Shown: in pieces, positions 1-12,029 of the stretch
How positions within the stretch are numbered: position 1 is the first letter of the stretch
How the letters are laid out: every line of letters begins with the position of its first letter
DNA from: Geosiphon pyriformis
Lineage: Eukaryota > Glomeromycota > Glomeromycetes > Archaeosporales > Geosiphonaceae
DNA length: 64,000 bases
NCBI GenBank assembly: GCA_016748015.1
Contig: JAAOMT010000703.1
Span: 326,884 to 390,883 of the forward strand
Direction: 5' to 3'
Program-made: the position numbers and the translations under genes
Notes under the pieces: generated by a model
Told to the model about the DNA's origin: nothing
The model's database searches: none
What the model saw: only the letters and a program-made list of their open reading frames with translations

Positions 1-295
1 ATTCTGTGGTATCAATTCTGTCTTTTCTGTTTCTAACACTACTGCTATATATACATAATTGAGATTCCTCAATTCCTCGATTCTTCACAACAGGAATCCT
101 GGAATTTCTGGAATCCTACGATTCTTTTGAGAGGAATCCTGGAATCCTGAAATCCTGCAATTCCTTGTCAGGAATCCTGAAATTCCTGGAATCCTGCAAT
201 TCCTGAGAGGAATCCTGGAATTCCATATTTACTATGCTTACTTCTGATTGGCTAATAATTATGCTAATATATTTTCTATATTTCTATGAGTAACA
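1..295 (-). repeat. LTR fragment, DU family, cut by the window edge
   Basis: The segment matches the last third (plus-strand reading) of the DU LTRs: TATA region at about 45-55 (tatatataca), then the GGAATTCC-type tandem repeats, then the terminal tatgagtaaca. On the minus strand it therefore starts TGTTACTCATAG. What follows (296 onward) is reverse transcriptase coding sequence of another element and not a polypurine tract, so this LTR is an insertion into that element. Whether it is solo or belongs to a full element cannot be seen. Confidence 0.85.
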
Positions 296-806
296 CCATA
301 AAAGTCTTTTATAAACAACATTCATAAGTTTTTGAAATATTGCTGGTGCATTACAAAGTTCAAAAAGCATTATTTTAAACTTATAATTTTCTTTTTGAAT
401 AATAAATGCTGTTTTGGAATGGTCTTTGAGATCTATTTTAATTTGTCAGTATTTGCTTTCTAAGTCTAAAGTTGAAAAAAACTTGGCTTTTTTCAGAGCA
501 TTTAGCATGTTGTAGTGGGTAGGTATTTCTAATTGTGATATTATTCAGTTGTTAGTAGTTTACACAAAATTGGATTTTGCCATTTTTTTTTCATAAAGAC
601 CACTGATAAGGCCCAAAAACTTTTTGATAATTGGATAAAATGATTATTAAGCATTTATTTAACTTTTTTTCTAATAAATTGGTGGCTAGCAAGTAGAACT
701 TGGTAGACTTATTAACATTTTGGTGAAAAATTCTCTGTATAGATCTAATGCTGTATAATATTAGTTTTTTCAAAATTTTTATTATTTTTGGTAAATATAT
801 TGGCAT
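296..806 (-). pseudogene. X1 reverse transcriptase fragment
   Basis: Minus-strand reading gives recognisable RT blocks in several frames: KKNGKIQFCVNY near 590-540, a remnant of the YPTP motif, a block like STLDLESKYWQIK, and NAPAIFQKLM near 340. These align with the same blocks of the better preserved RTs in this window. The catalytic YxDD block would lie to the left and is lost at the LTR insertion point (295/296). The frame is broken by several stops and shifts, so no product is expected. Confidence 0.75.
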
Positions 807-1239
807 ATTTAATAATTAACTGTTTTAATTGTCTTTGTTGTTGGGATTTTAAGAGACCTATGTTGATTTAAGAGAGTTTTTTTTTTAAAACATGGTAGTT
901 TTTAGTAGTGAAAGTAATGTTTAAGTTTGAAAATAGGATATGTCTTGCAATTCCAATAAAATTAATAACAATCTGAAGAATTTCATTTTGAAAGATATTG
1001 CTATATATGATTTTAATTTCTAATTTATTTAATAAAATAATGAAATAGTTGTTGGAGTTGTAGAATGTAACTTAAAATTTTTTTATTCTTTTTGGAACAT
1101 AAACATTTAAAATTAAAATTTTATGTTTTAAACAGATTTGTTTATTTAACTCAAAGATTTTTTGGGTGGTAATAGGCTTTGAACAAGTGTAGATTTCATG
1201 ATGTTTTCCAAAAAGTGAAATGATAATTGGTTGAGGAAG

Positions 1240-1632
1240 TTAAAGAATCTGGTAAAATTTATTCTGTATATTGAAAGCTATATTTATTGAAACTGTAAAT
1301 TGTTTTGTCAAACCAAAATTTTGGGTTTTTCTTTTATTTTTTCTTAATTGTTCTCTGTTGTTGACTGATTGTAAATCTGAAATGTTGATTAAAAACAGGT
1401 AAATTGTTTGAGCAATTTTTTCAGCATGTTTAATTTTGAATGTTTTGTTAATTTTGTTTTGTAACAGAATTATAATGTCTTTAGTATATTTTGTATTTAT
1501 GATTTTTTCTCTAACATTAATTTTTTTGTTTGCCAATAATAATTGAAAAACAATTTGAACTATTGCTCCTAACAGAATTTCAAGAACAATTTTTAAGTTG
1601 ATTTTTGTTAAAAATTTTGGTTGAAAAGCCAA
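1240..1632 (-). pseudogene. X1 dUTPase-like domain, decayed
   Basis: A 130-codon open stretch keeps the skeleton of a trimeric dUTPase. There is an equivalent of motif 3 (KIINTKYTKDI, compare GGIIDAGYVGNI in DU1), motif 4 (EKIAQTIY) and a worn motif 5 (NFGLTKQF, compare GFGSTGRID). Motif 1 is not visible. It shows that the dUTPase was present in this family before the DU and X lineages diverged. The Gly-rich motif 5 is too eroded for nucleotide binding, so activity is not expected. Confidence 0.65.
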
Positions 1633-1639
1633 AGTGTTT

Positions 1640-2850
1640 TTCTTTAAGTATTATAAATTATATCTGATATTTATTTTATAAGCTTTCTTTGGTTTTATTC
1701 TTTGTTCATTGTTGTTAAAATATTGGAGTTATATAACTGGCTGATTTTTAGTAAAATAGATTGGGATTATTGCAATTTTTTTTTTGGTTCAGATTTTCCA
1801 AATTTGATTTTATTTTCATTAAACAAGAAAATGTTAATTACATAACATTTTGGACACCATTGGTCATCACAAAACATAGTACATTTTTTATATAGTTGAA
1901 TGTCTATTTGCTTTAATTATTAAATTTAAGCTTTTTTAATTGAGTAAACATAACTTGTAATTTGATAATAGGCTTCTACTTTATCTTTATAATCAAATTC
2001 AGCTAATTTTATTGTATATTTAATGTATTCTGCTTCTTTCATTTAATATACATCTTCTTGGATTTCTCTATTAATTAAAATTATGACCAATTTATAGATT
2101 ATTTTAATATCATGTAAGTAATAATAGAGTTTATTGAGAACATTGTTATATGCTGCATCAAAAAAGATTTTTCTTTTCATTTTCTCTCTAATTGAAAGTA
2201 CATATTAACAGATTTGATTACAAACTTCTTCTCTTATTACAATATCAATCTAGTTATATTCTTTTGGTAGCATTTTTTTATATGTAAGACAAGAAATATT
2301 GTTTTATTTTTTACTTTATTTAAGGTATTTGAATTATTCTTAATGACATGCTTTGCAAAAATAGCAGATATGTGTTTTATATTTTTCTTTTGGGAATATG
2401 TATACTTCTATTAACAAAAGCTTCTTGTTGTAGTTTCTATATTTAAGTGGAATATAAGATAGTTGTTTTTGTGATTTTGATATAGAATATTAAACAACAT
2501 TTTATTCTTTGGTTCTTCAAAGATTTTTTGTTCTGTTTTTTTAACCTAAAAGCCATATATGTTTTAGTAATTGGCATTTTTTTTTCCTCTTTAAATTTAA
2601 ACACCAGAGCTTTTTTGAATTGTTTGTTAAATATATTACATATAGCAAATACTTAGATATATTGTTCTTGATATAAAATTTTTAATTCTTGTGTTTTTTA
2701 GTTTAAGTTTGTATTGAATTTAAAGAGCCAATTATTTTCGACAAGAGCTAGTATTGGGATGTATTCATAACAAAAACTTTAATTGAAATAGTGATTCTGT
2801 CAATTGTAAAAAAAAAATTGTCAATTTTTTTTACTGAAATTTTTTTCATA
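1640..2850 (-). pseudogene. X1 Cys-rich (zinc-finger-like) region, decayed
   Basis: Two Cys clusters survive on the minus strand: one near 1838-1880 reading CDDQWCPKCYV, and one near 2341-2390 reading CYFCKACH. They occupy the positions of the DU clusters YCDNCDLIYN and FYCCACHVEHFG, between protease and dUTPase. The rest is frame-broken AT-rich sequence. The function is unknown here as in the DU elements; zinc binding is inferred only from paired CxxC motifs. Confidence 0.5.
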
Positions 2851-3210
2851 TTATTTACAATGACAATAATTGTTTAAACAGATCTGTCAACAGTTCATTG
2901 AAGCTGTTGTATTAATTAATAAATAATGATGTTTTTGGTAAATCTATTGTTTAAGATTAATTGAATTGGTTTTTTTTAATTTCAGCTTCTATATATATTG
3001 CTGTAATTGCTTTTTGCTTATTAACTGCTGTATTATTAAGTAGAGAGAGTAATTTATTGGCTTCAAATTTAAATGAAAATATATTTGAAAGGTTGGCATT
3101 TTGGGCAATTCTGGCTGGTGAAATTGTATTACTAGAAGGGTTTTGTCTTGATACTACAGCTTTACTTTTAAAAAATGCAATTTGTTGAAAATCCGATTTT
3201 TCTGACATTG
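2850..3210 (-). pseudogene. X1 retropepsin region, decayed
   Basis: The open stretch 3208-2957 ends with a block (ITAIYIEAEIKKNQFN) that matches the strand leading into the protease active site of the DU elements (ITAMYTDAKVEG). The following codons read roughly LILNNRFTKNIII, where intact relatives have LI(L/F)DSGxAxSIIT. The catalytic Asp is now Asn and the Gly is lost. This is a protease remnant recognised by position and the flanking strand. Confidence 0.55.
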
Positions 3211-5061
3211 TGAAGTAACTGGGTTGAGTATAATAATAAATAGATTTTTGTTGAGCTAGATTTTGGGGAATTAATTAGTTGTTAGAATTAAATCAATTAT
3301 TGTTTAAAAACCGATTTTGTGGTGTAAATTGGTTTTATTGAATCAATCCTTGAGTTGATATTTGGTATTGTTGTGTAGATAGTAATTGATATTGTTAAAC
3401 CTGTGGAGATTGCTAATATTACTGTGTTATTGGTTGTAGAGCAGATTAATAATAGTTGTTTTAGTGTTGAAGTCTTGGTAAATAATAAGCTGGTAGTGGT
3501 AATTGGTAATGCAATTGCTGAGATTAAAAATAATGTTGATTATTTTTTTGTTGTTGGTATTATTGCATTTTTCAGCAATCTTATTTCCAATGTTTAGAAA
3601 TTTCACAATAGTGATAGCTTTAAGATTGGTTGTTTGGTAATAATGTGTAATTATTTTGATTATATTATTAAGATGGTTAATATCTTTGTTGTTGCTATTG
3701 TTGTTGGTTGGTAAAGTAATTCTCAACTTTTTTGGTCAATTGATCAATCTTTTTTTCAGCTGTTAAGCTGGTTTCTTTAATTGCAAAATTTATGAGTTTG
3801 GTACAGTTAGCTTTTTTTATTGCTATTTTATAGGTTTTAGCATGTTGAATAACAGCAGCTAAATTTTTTGGAGCATATGGTTAAACTTTTTTAATGCATT
3901 TGTTTTTTAATTCTGCTATAAACTAATCCAATATTTAAATATTGGAGTAGTAATTATTGGTTTTTAATTGTCAAATTTGTTGGAAAAGTTTGTTGAATCT
4001 CCCAATATAAGTTATAGTAGTTTCAGATGATTTTTGTTGATATTGTAAAAGTAATTTCAGAGAGTAATAAAAATGTTATTGTTAGTAAATTGTTCCAGAA
4101 AAGCATTTTTGAATGCTTACTAGTTTTTAAAAGATTTGGCCAAGTTTTCAAACCATTTTTTTGCTGTTTTTTGAAGAAAATATAAAATTGTTTTAATATT
4201 TTTGTTGTATTCTATCCATTCATATTTTCTGTTTTCTGGACTTTGTTGAATCACTCTTGTAAACTAGTGTCAATATTTTTTCTTATGGATTCAGTAATTT
4301 TTGCAATATAAGTGGTTGTCATGTTTTCTGTATCTTTGTTTTTAGTGGGTTTTTTTTCTGTAAATTCAGAAATGTCTTCATTGTTATCAGAGTAATTACT
4401 TTGGTTTTCTGCTAGGAAATCAAAAAGATTGGTACTAATAAAAATTTGTTTAGGCTGTTGTGTTGGGCTTTTTGGTAATATAAAATCTTTTGGTTTTTAG
4501 AAACAATTGAGTAGTAAATTTGGTGTTTGAACTTGAGCAAGTAAAGCTAAAAAAAGTGTGATTGAAAATGATAATTTAGAACTAGTTTTTTGTTTTGGTG
4601 TCTGCAGATATTAAAAGATTGTTTTTGATGTATTAAGTATTGTGTGAATTGGTTGTATATTCTTCTGTTTGTTTTTACTGCTTGTTTTGGGTTCAAACTC
4701 AAGTTCAAGAATAAATTATGAATTAGTAGAATACTTTTTTTTACAAAACATGATAATATTATAATCAAATTCTTTAAAATAAGTAGTATAACTCTTAACA
4801 CTAATGTTTTTGGATCTCTATTTGAGTAGTAAATAATATTTTCAAAAAGATTTTGCTTGACTTCTGTAATATTGTAGCCTCTAAAAAAGTATTTATTGAT
4901 TTGATTTTTGATATATTGGAAAAGTGTTTTCTTAAAAACTGTAATTTCATCTCAAATTTTAAATTATTGTTTGTAATAAGTATAAATTAACTAATAGTAC
5001 TCTAGAGTTGTTATATTTAATATGATCATCACTTTGAAGTTATTATTGCTGTTTATTTTTG
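3211..5061 (-). pseudogene. X1 gag region, decayed
   Basis: The minus-strand sequence aligns base for base with the gag of X2 on the plus strand; for example, the Lys/Asn-rich segment near 4321-4400 corresponds to 23511-23570. Short open stretches at 3726-3427 and 4801-4547 are remnants. A gag assignment follows from its place directly behind the primer binding site and before the protease. No zinc knuckle could be identified. Confidence 0.55.
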
Positions 5062-5074
5062 TGGAAAAACACCA
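5062..5074 (-). promoter_or_regulatory. X1 primer binding site (tRNA) candidate
   Basis: The minus strand reads TGGTGTTTTTCC two bases after the LTR end (AATA). It occupies the same place as TGGTGCTC in X2 and the TGGTGCTCCCTGTGAGG sites of the younger elements, and is probably a decayed form of it. Confidence 0.5.
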
Positions 5075-5076
5075 AA

Positions 5077-6446
5077 TATTATCAGAAATTTTTGATCTTT
5101 TTTCTAAAATATTGTTAATGTCTGTTTACTGTGAGTTTATATATATTAAAAGTTATTAAATCTCCAATAACTGAATTTATCTTCAAATTATTTCTTATAA
5201 TTTAAACTGCTGAGCTTATAAATGAAATAATCAATTCTGTACCAGTTATTATATGTAGTTACTTTGTAGTAAAAGTTAGCTCTTTTTCAGAAATTGCTTG
5301 TCTAAAAACTTACTAAAGATGTGTAGTTACTTTGCTTCAAAAGTTAACTCTTTTACAGGAATCTTGTCTGTAAACTATTTAATAAAAAAAGTAAAAAAAA
5401 TAAAAAAAATACAAAAAAAATAAAAGAAATACAAAAAAAATAAAATTTTGTTAAGAAAATTGTTTTCTGGTCTAGATCTAAAATCATTAATAAATTACTA
5501 AAATTAGTAGCTAATCAATTTCAAAAATTAGTTGGATTTTAGAAGTTTTCAAGTATAAATAATTAAAGAATTTGGTTTTTAAGTATTTGATGTTTTTATT
5601 ACTTTTTTGTAAAGCTAATTAATTCGAATTAAAATAATTCTAAGTAAAATAAGATATATTTTCTTAAAGAAAGAAGCTTTTTTTTATACAACTTATTGTA
5701 ATTTTAATTTATGAATTTAAACTTTCTTCTTTGCTATAATTTTAACAAACTAAAAATACATTTTGACAAACTATATATTATTTTAATAAACTATTAACTA
5801 TTTCAGTAACTTATTCATTATTTTTACAAATTTTTACAAATTTTAGTAACTTCTTAAATATTATATAGTTCGAAATATTATGTAATTTAATCATTTTAAT
5901 TTCTGTTGTATAAATTGGATTGTTAATTAAATAGTAATATTTGATAATTTGATTAACTAATAAGTGATAATTTGAAATGATATTAATATGTACTAATTAA
6001 TAATAGAAATTATAAAGATAATTCTATGCTAAATAATAACTAAAATTTTATTGGTAATACTATTTAACAAAAAACTGTTATTTAATATTAGTATAAAGTT
6101 TAGTGTATATTTTATTTTAAAAAAAATACACATTCTAAAGATTTATTTATTATGTGAAAGTTGGAAAATAAAACTGTTTAAATAAATTAATAACTTATAA
6201 TTCTTTTATTTTATTAGTATTGTTATCTAAAAATTTTTTCTTTGTGAAATAATAAAATTTTTTTCTTAAATCCAATACAATATAAAGCATTACAGTTGTA
6301 TTTGTTTTAAAATAATATTCAACCAACTTTTCTCTTACTGCTCTAATCATTACAACAAGTAATAAATCTAATATTAAAGATGTTAAATAAATAACTAAAT
6401 AAATACAATTGAGATTATAATGCTTTATCAGATTTATTATTATTAA
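5077..6446 (-). repeat. X1 5' LTR (outer boundary uncertain) and unassigned AT-rich sequence
   Basis: The end next to the primer site aligns with the X2 LTR end before 22800. The region is very AT-rich with an A-run cluster at 5380-5450 like that inside DU LTRs, and a 68-bp duplication at 5254-5388. I could not find the outer LTR end, so part of this interval may be older host or repeat sequence. No coding sequence seen. Confidence 0.4.
5254..5388. repeat. Imperfect 68-bp tandem duplication
   Basis: Two adjacent copies, 5254-5321 and 5322-5388, both begin TGTAGTTACTTTG and continue with matching blocks (AAAAGTTA, CTCTTTT, CTTGTCT). They lie in the presumed X1 LTR. Confidence 0.65.
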
Positions 6447-6450
6447 CTGT

Positions 6451-7289
6451 TGTTACAAGTGATTATTTGGAGTGTTAATACAAATAACAAACTTATAACT
6501 TGGTGCTTAATAGCTGATTGCTATTGGTAATCTGAAAATTTTTGTATCTAAAAGTTTTGGTTAAGTCTTTTATATAATGAACAGAAATTCAATAATTGTT
6601 TTAGTAGTCTTTCAGAATGAGTATTCTATCAAATTTTTTTTTTAGCATAGTGGCTGGTTTATTCTGGCAGTTGTGCTTTTCTAGTAAGCTATCCATTAAT
6701 TTATAAATTCTATACTCTTATTTTTGAGTTTTTTATCAAGTTATTCTTGATGCTAATTAATCAGCACTTAATTCCTTAAATTAGTTAGTAAATAACAAAC
6801 AATAAAAAAATAAATAAATAAGAATTAATATTTCATTAATAGTCATAATCAAGAGCTATTAGTCTAAAGTAGTTAAGTATTAGATTTTATTAACATGAAG
6901 TATTAATAATGATAAAAGTAATTAATATTCTTAATCAAGTGATAATAACATGAATTCGATGATGATAGATAATTTTATTAATAGAAGAATAATTTCACTT
7001 TAAATTATAAAAAACTATCTTTTGAAAAAAGAGTATTGTTCTAAATTAATATAAACTCTATTGAATTTTTCAGGAATTGCTTTTTCTGCTTTTAATACTC
7101 TTACTATATATATAATTTATATTATATGAAATTTCTGGAATTTTGTAATTCTTTTAGAGGAATTCTGAAATTCTGGAATTCTAGAATCCTGTAATTTTTT
7201 TAAAGAAATCCTGGAATTTTTCTATTACTATGCCTACTTCTAATTGGCTATTTTTCTAACTATAATACTTCTAATTTCTATAATTAATA
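6451..7289 (-). repeat. Solo LTR, DU family
   Basis: Begins TGTTACAAGTGATTATTTGG and ends with a decayed terminus (ATTAATA for GAGTAACA). It contains the expected internal landmarks: ...TTGGTGCTTAAT, the A-rich tract, ATCAAGAGCTATTAG, the TATA region and GGAATTCC-type repeats. It is flanked by the 4-bp direct repeat CTGT (6447-6450 and 7290-7293). There is no internal coding region, so it is best read as the product of LTR-LTR recombination. Confidence 0.8.
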
Positions 7290-7293
7290 CTGT

Positions 7294-7429
7294 ATATTTG
7301 ATGTAATTAAGAATAAAATTAAAGAAAGAAATAATAAAAAAGACAGTATTATTTAAACTGATTGACATTTTGATCATAATATTTTTAAATAATTCAAAGA
7401 ATTTAGCAATTTTATTAAAGACAGCCCAT
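7294..7429. other. Short AT-rich spacer between insertions
   Basis: 136 bp of AT-rich sequence between the solo LTR and DU1. No gene, repeat or site recognised; probably the older target sequence. Confidence 0.5.
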
Positions 7430-8279
7430 TGTTACAGATGATTATTTGGGGTTTTAAAGCAAATAACAAATCCGTAACTTGGTGCTCAATTGATAGATAG
7501 ATGTTAATATCTGAAAGTTTGATTGTTCTGAAGGTTTTGGTGTTGAGTTCTTTGTATAATGGACAGAGATTTAATAGTTGTTTTTAGTAGTCTCTCAGAA
7601 TCGCAATTCTGTCAAATTTTTTTCTCAGCATGGTGACTGGTAATCCTCCTGGTAAGCTATCCTCAAATTTATGAGTGTTTTACCTTTGTTTTATAGGTCT
7701 TTTACCAGTCTTTATGATGTCTGTAACTCAGTGGTTTAATTCTTAATCAATTAGTTAACCAAAAAAGAAATACAAAAGAAATAAAAAAATTTAAACAAAA
7801 GCAATTACAAGTTAGTATTCCGTTAATAGCCATAATCAAGAGCTATTGTTTTAGTATAGTTAAGTATCAATTACTATCAACATGAAGTGTTAATAGTGGA
7901 GAGTGGATTGAAATAGTGAATAATTATTTATTAATATTTGTGAAATAGAAGATTGCTTAGATCAGATCTAAACTGGAAGGTTTTTAACTAAAGAATTCTG
8001 TCTTTTTTACTTCTAGCACTACTACTATATATACATAATTAAGATTTCTTAATTCCTTAATTCTTCACACCAGGAACCCTGGAATTCCTGGAATCCTGCA
8101 ATTTTTTTTGAGAGAAATTCTGGAATTCTGAAATCTTGCAATTCCTTGTATAAGAATCCTAAAATTTCTGGAATCCTGCAATTCCTCTTGAGAAGAATCT
8201 TGGAATTCCATATTTACTACAACTATTTCTAATTGGCTAATTTATATGCTAATATACTTTTTATATTTTATGAGTAATA
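7430..8279 (-). repeat. DU1 3' LTR
   Basis: 850 bp, plus-strand reading TGTTACAGATG...TGAGTAATA. It pairs with 16636-17494. The opening ~200 bp of the pair differ mostly by transitions. It is followed directly by the polypurine tract complement. Confidence 0.9.
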
Positions 8280-8296
8280 TTATTCTCTCCTTTTTA
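8280..8296 (-). promoter_or_regulatory. DU1 polypurine tract
   Basis: The minus strand reads AAAAAGGAGAGAATAA immediately before the LTR start, the expected plus-strand DNA primer for reverse transcription. Confidence 0.75.
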
Positions 8297-8297
8297 A

Positions 8298-9060
8298 TAT
8301 TAAGCTCTGTCAAGATCTCCCAAATCTTCTAACTCTAATTTTCTGTCTTTGAGTATTTCTTGAACTTTTTTTTCAAGAATTATTTGAGTTATTCTGTTCT
8401 GTAATTTTTCAAATTGAATGTTGGTTATTTTTCCCATTTGGTTAACTGTAATAGAGTCCATTTTCGGATTTAGTAAGATTTCCAGTTTGTCTTAAAATCC
8501 CATATGTAGCTTATAGATGGCTCTTGCTTGTGTAGTCAAATTGTTCTTTCCCATAAATTGTTCTAGTTGTTGCAGTATTGTTGTGTCGAATAATCATTTT
8601 GTTTTATTCATGTATAAGTTTTGAATGTTCAAGTGTCATCCCAAGTAGAAGTAACAAAAGTTTCTTGGAAATTTGTGTATCCATCATTTCCAAGTTTCTT
8701 TGATCAACTCTTGATATATAATGCCACTTGTTGGTTCTTCTATTGCTAATTTTATTTTCAGAATTATTTTGTTAATAGTGTTTTCTGTTTTTCTTTGACT
8801 TTTGTATTTGGGTATCTTTTTGGTATTCCAGTATCAAATGATTTGTTGATTGATAGTAATTTCTATATTTTGTTGTTGAATTAGTTGGAAGAATTGTTGT
8901 GCTAGTGAGTGGATATTGTCAGTGATTTTTATTTTTCTGAAGTCTTTTGTTATGTCTACCATGTCTTTATATACTCTTTTTATTGTTCAATTTTATGTGT
9001 TTGGTTCAATAATTATAATTGGTTCTAGATCTTGTGAAATCTCATCTGGTTGGACTATAT
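8298..9060 (-). pseudogene. DU1 post-integrase C-terminal extension
   Basis: This region is equivalent to the C-terminal ~300 residues of DU3 and DU4, behind the integrase GPF module. Readable blocks on the minus strand include one like QNLYMNKTK near 8630-8600 and a Gln/Glu/Leu-rich helical tail ending near the polypurine tract. It is broken by stops. I recognise no known family; the predicted character is mostly helical and charged. Confidence 0.6.
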
Positions 9061-9115
9061 GGTGATATGATTTCAGTCAATTACCATATGCTGTTTTGGC
9101 TAAGATTTTGTTGTC

Positions 9116-10316
9116 CTATCTTAATTTATAAGCTCTATTTCCAAGAATTTCTTCTATGTAAAATGGTCCATCCCATTTGGAGTCAAATTTTCCACTCCAT
9201 TGTTTTTTCGCTTTAGTACAATGTAAAAATACTTTGTCTCTAATTTTGAATTCAACTGGTTTATCTAATAATTGGTTATTATGTCTTTTTTTTTGTTTCT
9301 CTTGTGACTTTTGGATGTTATCAGCTGCTTTTTGCTGTTTGTTTTTTAATGTCTCCATTAAGTTATATGTTTTTCTTAACAATGTTTTTTGGAAATTCTT
9401 TTCTGTTATTGGTTCTGTTAGATATGTTTTGACTTCTATCTCAACTAGTAATGTTGTTGTTCTATCATATACTAATTTAAATGGTATTGCTTGTGTAGTG
9501 GCTTGTTTCATTATTCAATATGCAAATAATACTAATAGTATGATTAAATCTCATTTGTTTTGGTTTTTTTGGCTGATTTTGGCTATTGCTTTATACAGTG
9601 TTCTGTTGAACCTTTTGACTAACTCATTTGTTTGTGGATGGTATAGTGATAATAATGGTCTTTTTATTCCAAATCTTTGGCTTAATTCTGCTAATGTTCT
9701 ATTCACAAAGTGAGTTTCTTGATCAGATAATAATTTTTTTGGACATCTGTGTTAACAGATTAGATCTTGATAAATGAATTTGACAACGGATTCTGTATCT
9801 GCTCTTTGAATGGCTTTTGCTTCTGGCCATTTAATAAGATAGTCCATGGCTACTGCAATATATCTGTTGTCTCTACTGGTAATTGTTAATGGTCTGACTA
9901 AGTTAATTCCAATGTGATCAAATGGTTGTTCCACTTTGATTGGTCTTAATGGTTCACTGGATTTTGTTTCTCTTCTTCTTTGACAAGCATCACAATTTTG
10001 AACATATTGGATGATGTCTGAATATATTAATAGCCAATAGTATCTTTTTTTAGTTCTTTCTATGGTTGCTTTTTTATGGAATGTCCTGCTATTAGATCTG
10101 AGTGCATATTGAACAATATTGTCTCTTTCTTTGGTTTGTAATTACTTTTGTTGACTGGTCTGGATTTCTTTTGTATTTCTGGTACAGTATATTTTGATGA
10201 CTAATAAAATATTTTGATTGTTGTTTTATGTTGTTTTGTTCTTTTTGAGATAATTTTTCCTTGAACAATTGGTTATTTATATAATATTGGAGTTGTTGAT
10301 ATTTTTGTATATTCAT
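9116..10316 (-). pseudogene. DU1 integrase, decayed
   Basis: The N-terminal block (10316-10092) is in the pol frame. The catalytic core then continues in another frame (9934-9752 and 9511-9116). The core reads HIGINLVRPLTI: first catalytic Asp changed to Asn. The second Asp lies in ELLSDQ near 9730. The third residue is lost (LVKRFNRT near 9615, Glu to Lys). The C-terminal module has KWDGPFYIEEILG at about 9190-9150. Both catalytic losses are G to A changes on the coding strand. No active integrase is possible. Confidence 0.85.
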
Positions 10317-10399
10317 TTTTTGTTATATTTTTGGGTTGAAATGTTTTTAGATTTGTCTTATTCATGACAAACTATTGGCATTTCCATTTTTCTTTCCCT

Positions 10400-11609
10400 T
10401 TTTGTAATGTACTGTATAATTAAATGGTGAAAGTTCTATTTTTTATCTGATATGGCAGTTGTCTCCAAATTTCTGCTTTTGGATTGAAGTCAATCTTTTG
10501 TAATCAGTGTACACATCAAACTTTTAACTCAAGTATTTTTTCCACTTGATGACAGCCCAATAGATAGCTAAGTGTTCTAGTGCTGAAGTTTCATAGTTCT
10601 TTTTAGCTGGACTTAAGCTTCTACTGGTATAAGCTACTGAATGCTCTTTTTTATTCAGTCTTCTCTGTGATAGTACTACTCCCAATGCATAACCAAATGC
10701 ATTGGTTGTTATTATAAATGGCTTGTTATAATCTGGATAGATCAGTACTGGAACTTGAATAAGCTTTCTTCTCAATGTATCAAAAGCTTTTTGTTGAGTT
10801 TTAGTCCATTTGTATTTAGTGTTCTTTGTTTAAAGTTGGTGTAATAGTTAAGCTATTTTGAAAAAGTTCTTGATAAAGCAGCAGTAGTATCCAGCAAATT
10901 CCAAGAATACTCTCAATTCTGTGAGATTATTTGGTACTGAAAAGTTCTTGACAATTTCAATTTTGTCTGGATCTATTTTGATTCCATTTTTGTTTACAAC
11001 ATGTCCCAAAAACTTGAGTTCAGTTTTTTTAAAGAAACATTTGGTTGTATTTAGCTTTAATCTGGCTCTTCTTAGTCTTTTGAACACTTGTTGAAGATAA
11101 TGCAGATGATCATCAAATGTTTTTAAGAACACATTAGTGTTATTTAAGTATATAACTACTGATTTTCATAGTAGTTCAGTATAAACAATTTTCATAAGTC
11201 ACTGAAAAGTGGCTGAAGCATTCATCAAGCCAAATGGCATTACTTCGAATTCAAAGTTTTTTTTTTGAGTTGTGAAAGCTGTTTTCTCTTTGTTTTCTGG
11301 TTTCATGGCTATTTGCCAGTAACCACTGTCTAAGTCTAATGTTAAAAACCATTTCTTTCTTTCAAAAGCATCGAAAAGTTCTTGAATCTTTGGAGTTGGG
11401 TAGCTGTCTTCTTTTGTTACTTTATTCAGTTTCCAGTAATCCACACAAAAGCAAAATTTTCCATTTTTCTTATGAATTAGCACTACTGGTGACAACCATG
11501 GACTCATTGATGGTTGAATTAACCTATTGTCAAGCATCCAATTGATTTCTTGATGAATAATCTCATAGCTAGCTGGTAGTACTCTGTATGTTTTCTGTTT
11601 AATTGGCAT
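10400..11609 (-). pseudogene. DU1 reverse transcriptase and RNase H, decayed
   Basis: RT blocks in order: MLDNRLIQPSMSPW, HKKNGKFCFCVDY, LDLDSGYWQIAM, VMPFGLMNASATFQ (11609-11199), then a stop, VVIYLNN (YxDD changed to NN) near 11150, and KCFFKKTELKFLGHV. RNase H follows at 10775-10524 with FIITTNAFGYALG, where intact copies have TTDASG (Asp to Asn). The stretch shares one frame with the dUTPase region upstream. Loss of both metal-binding Asp residues makes it inactive. Confidence 0.9.
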
Positions 11610-12029
11610 TGTATCTCCAGTTTTGATTTAATGTTAGATGATATTAGTTCTGCCAAATTTGTTTTTGCTAACAAAAATGTCATTGAAATTGTTAAGTAAT
11701 ATTTTGAGCTGCATATGTTATAATGGATCTAAGTTTCTTATGTTCATTTGTTCCAATTGTTTTAATTGGAGCAAATAACATTCTTTTCATCTGTATATAA
11801 TTTGAGATATAATATCTACATATTTACACAGTTGTGGAAAGTCTGGAATGATATCTGGGAATTGGTTTTCAATTTCTGTGGTCAAGTATCCAATAGTGGT
11901 TCTTTCTGGTATTTCAATAATGTTTTCTGTATTGTTGTAAATGGGGATTTTGATGTGGCTGTGGTTTTTGGCTGGTATGTATAAATTGACTAATCCAATC
12001 TTTTCTGATTTATAAAGTGTTGCTTCTGC

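Larger units (their letters stand above)
296..5076 (-). mobile_element. X1: old, decayed Ty3/Gypsy element with dUTPase (internal part)
   Basis: On the minus strand, from right to left, this stretch holds a primer-binding-like site, gag, a protease remnant, a Cys-rich region, a dUTPase remnant and RT motifs. This is the order seen in the DU elements, but the sequence is far more diverged. It is collinear with a second copy (X2, 22803-26464, plus strand) across gag. The 3' part, beyond RT, is replaced by the LTR at 1-295 and the window edge. No long open frame survives. Confidence 0.75.

Noticed and set aside
5380-5450. Poly(A) tract as a retroposition tail
   Set aside because: It is an A-rich tract with T interruptions inside a presumed LTR, resembling the A-rich stretch in other DU LTRs, and no target duplication was found.
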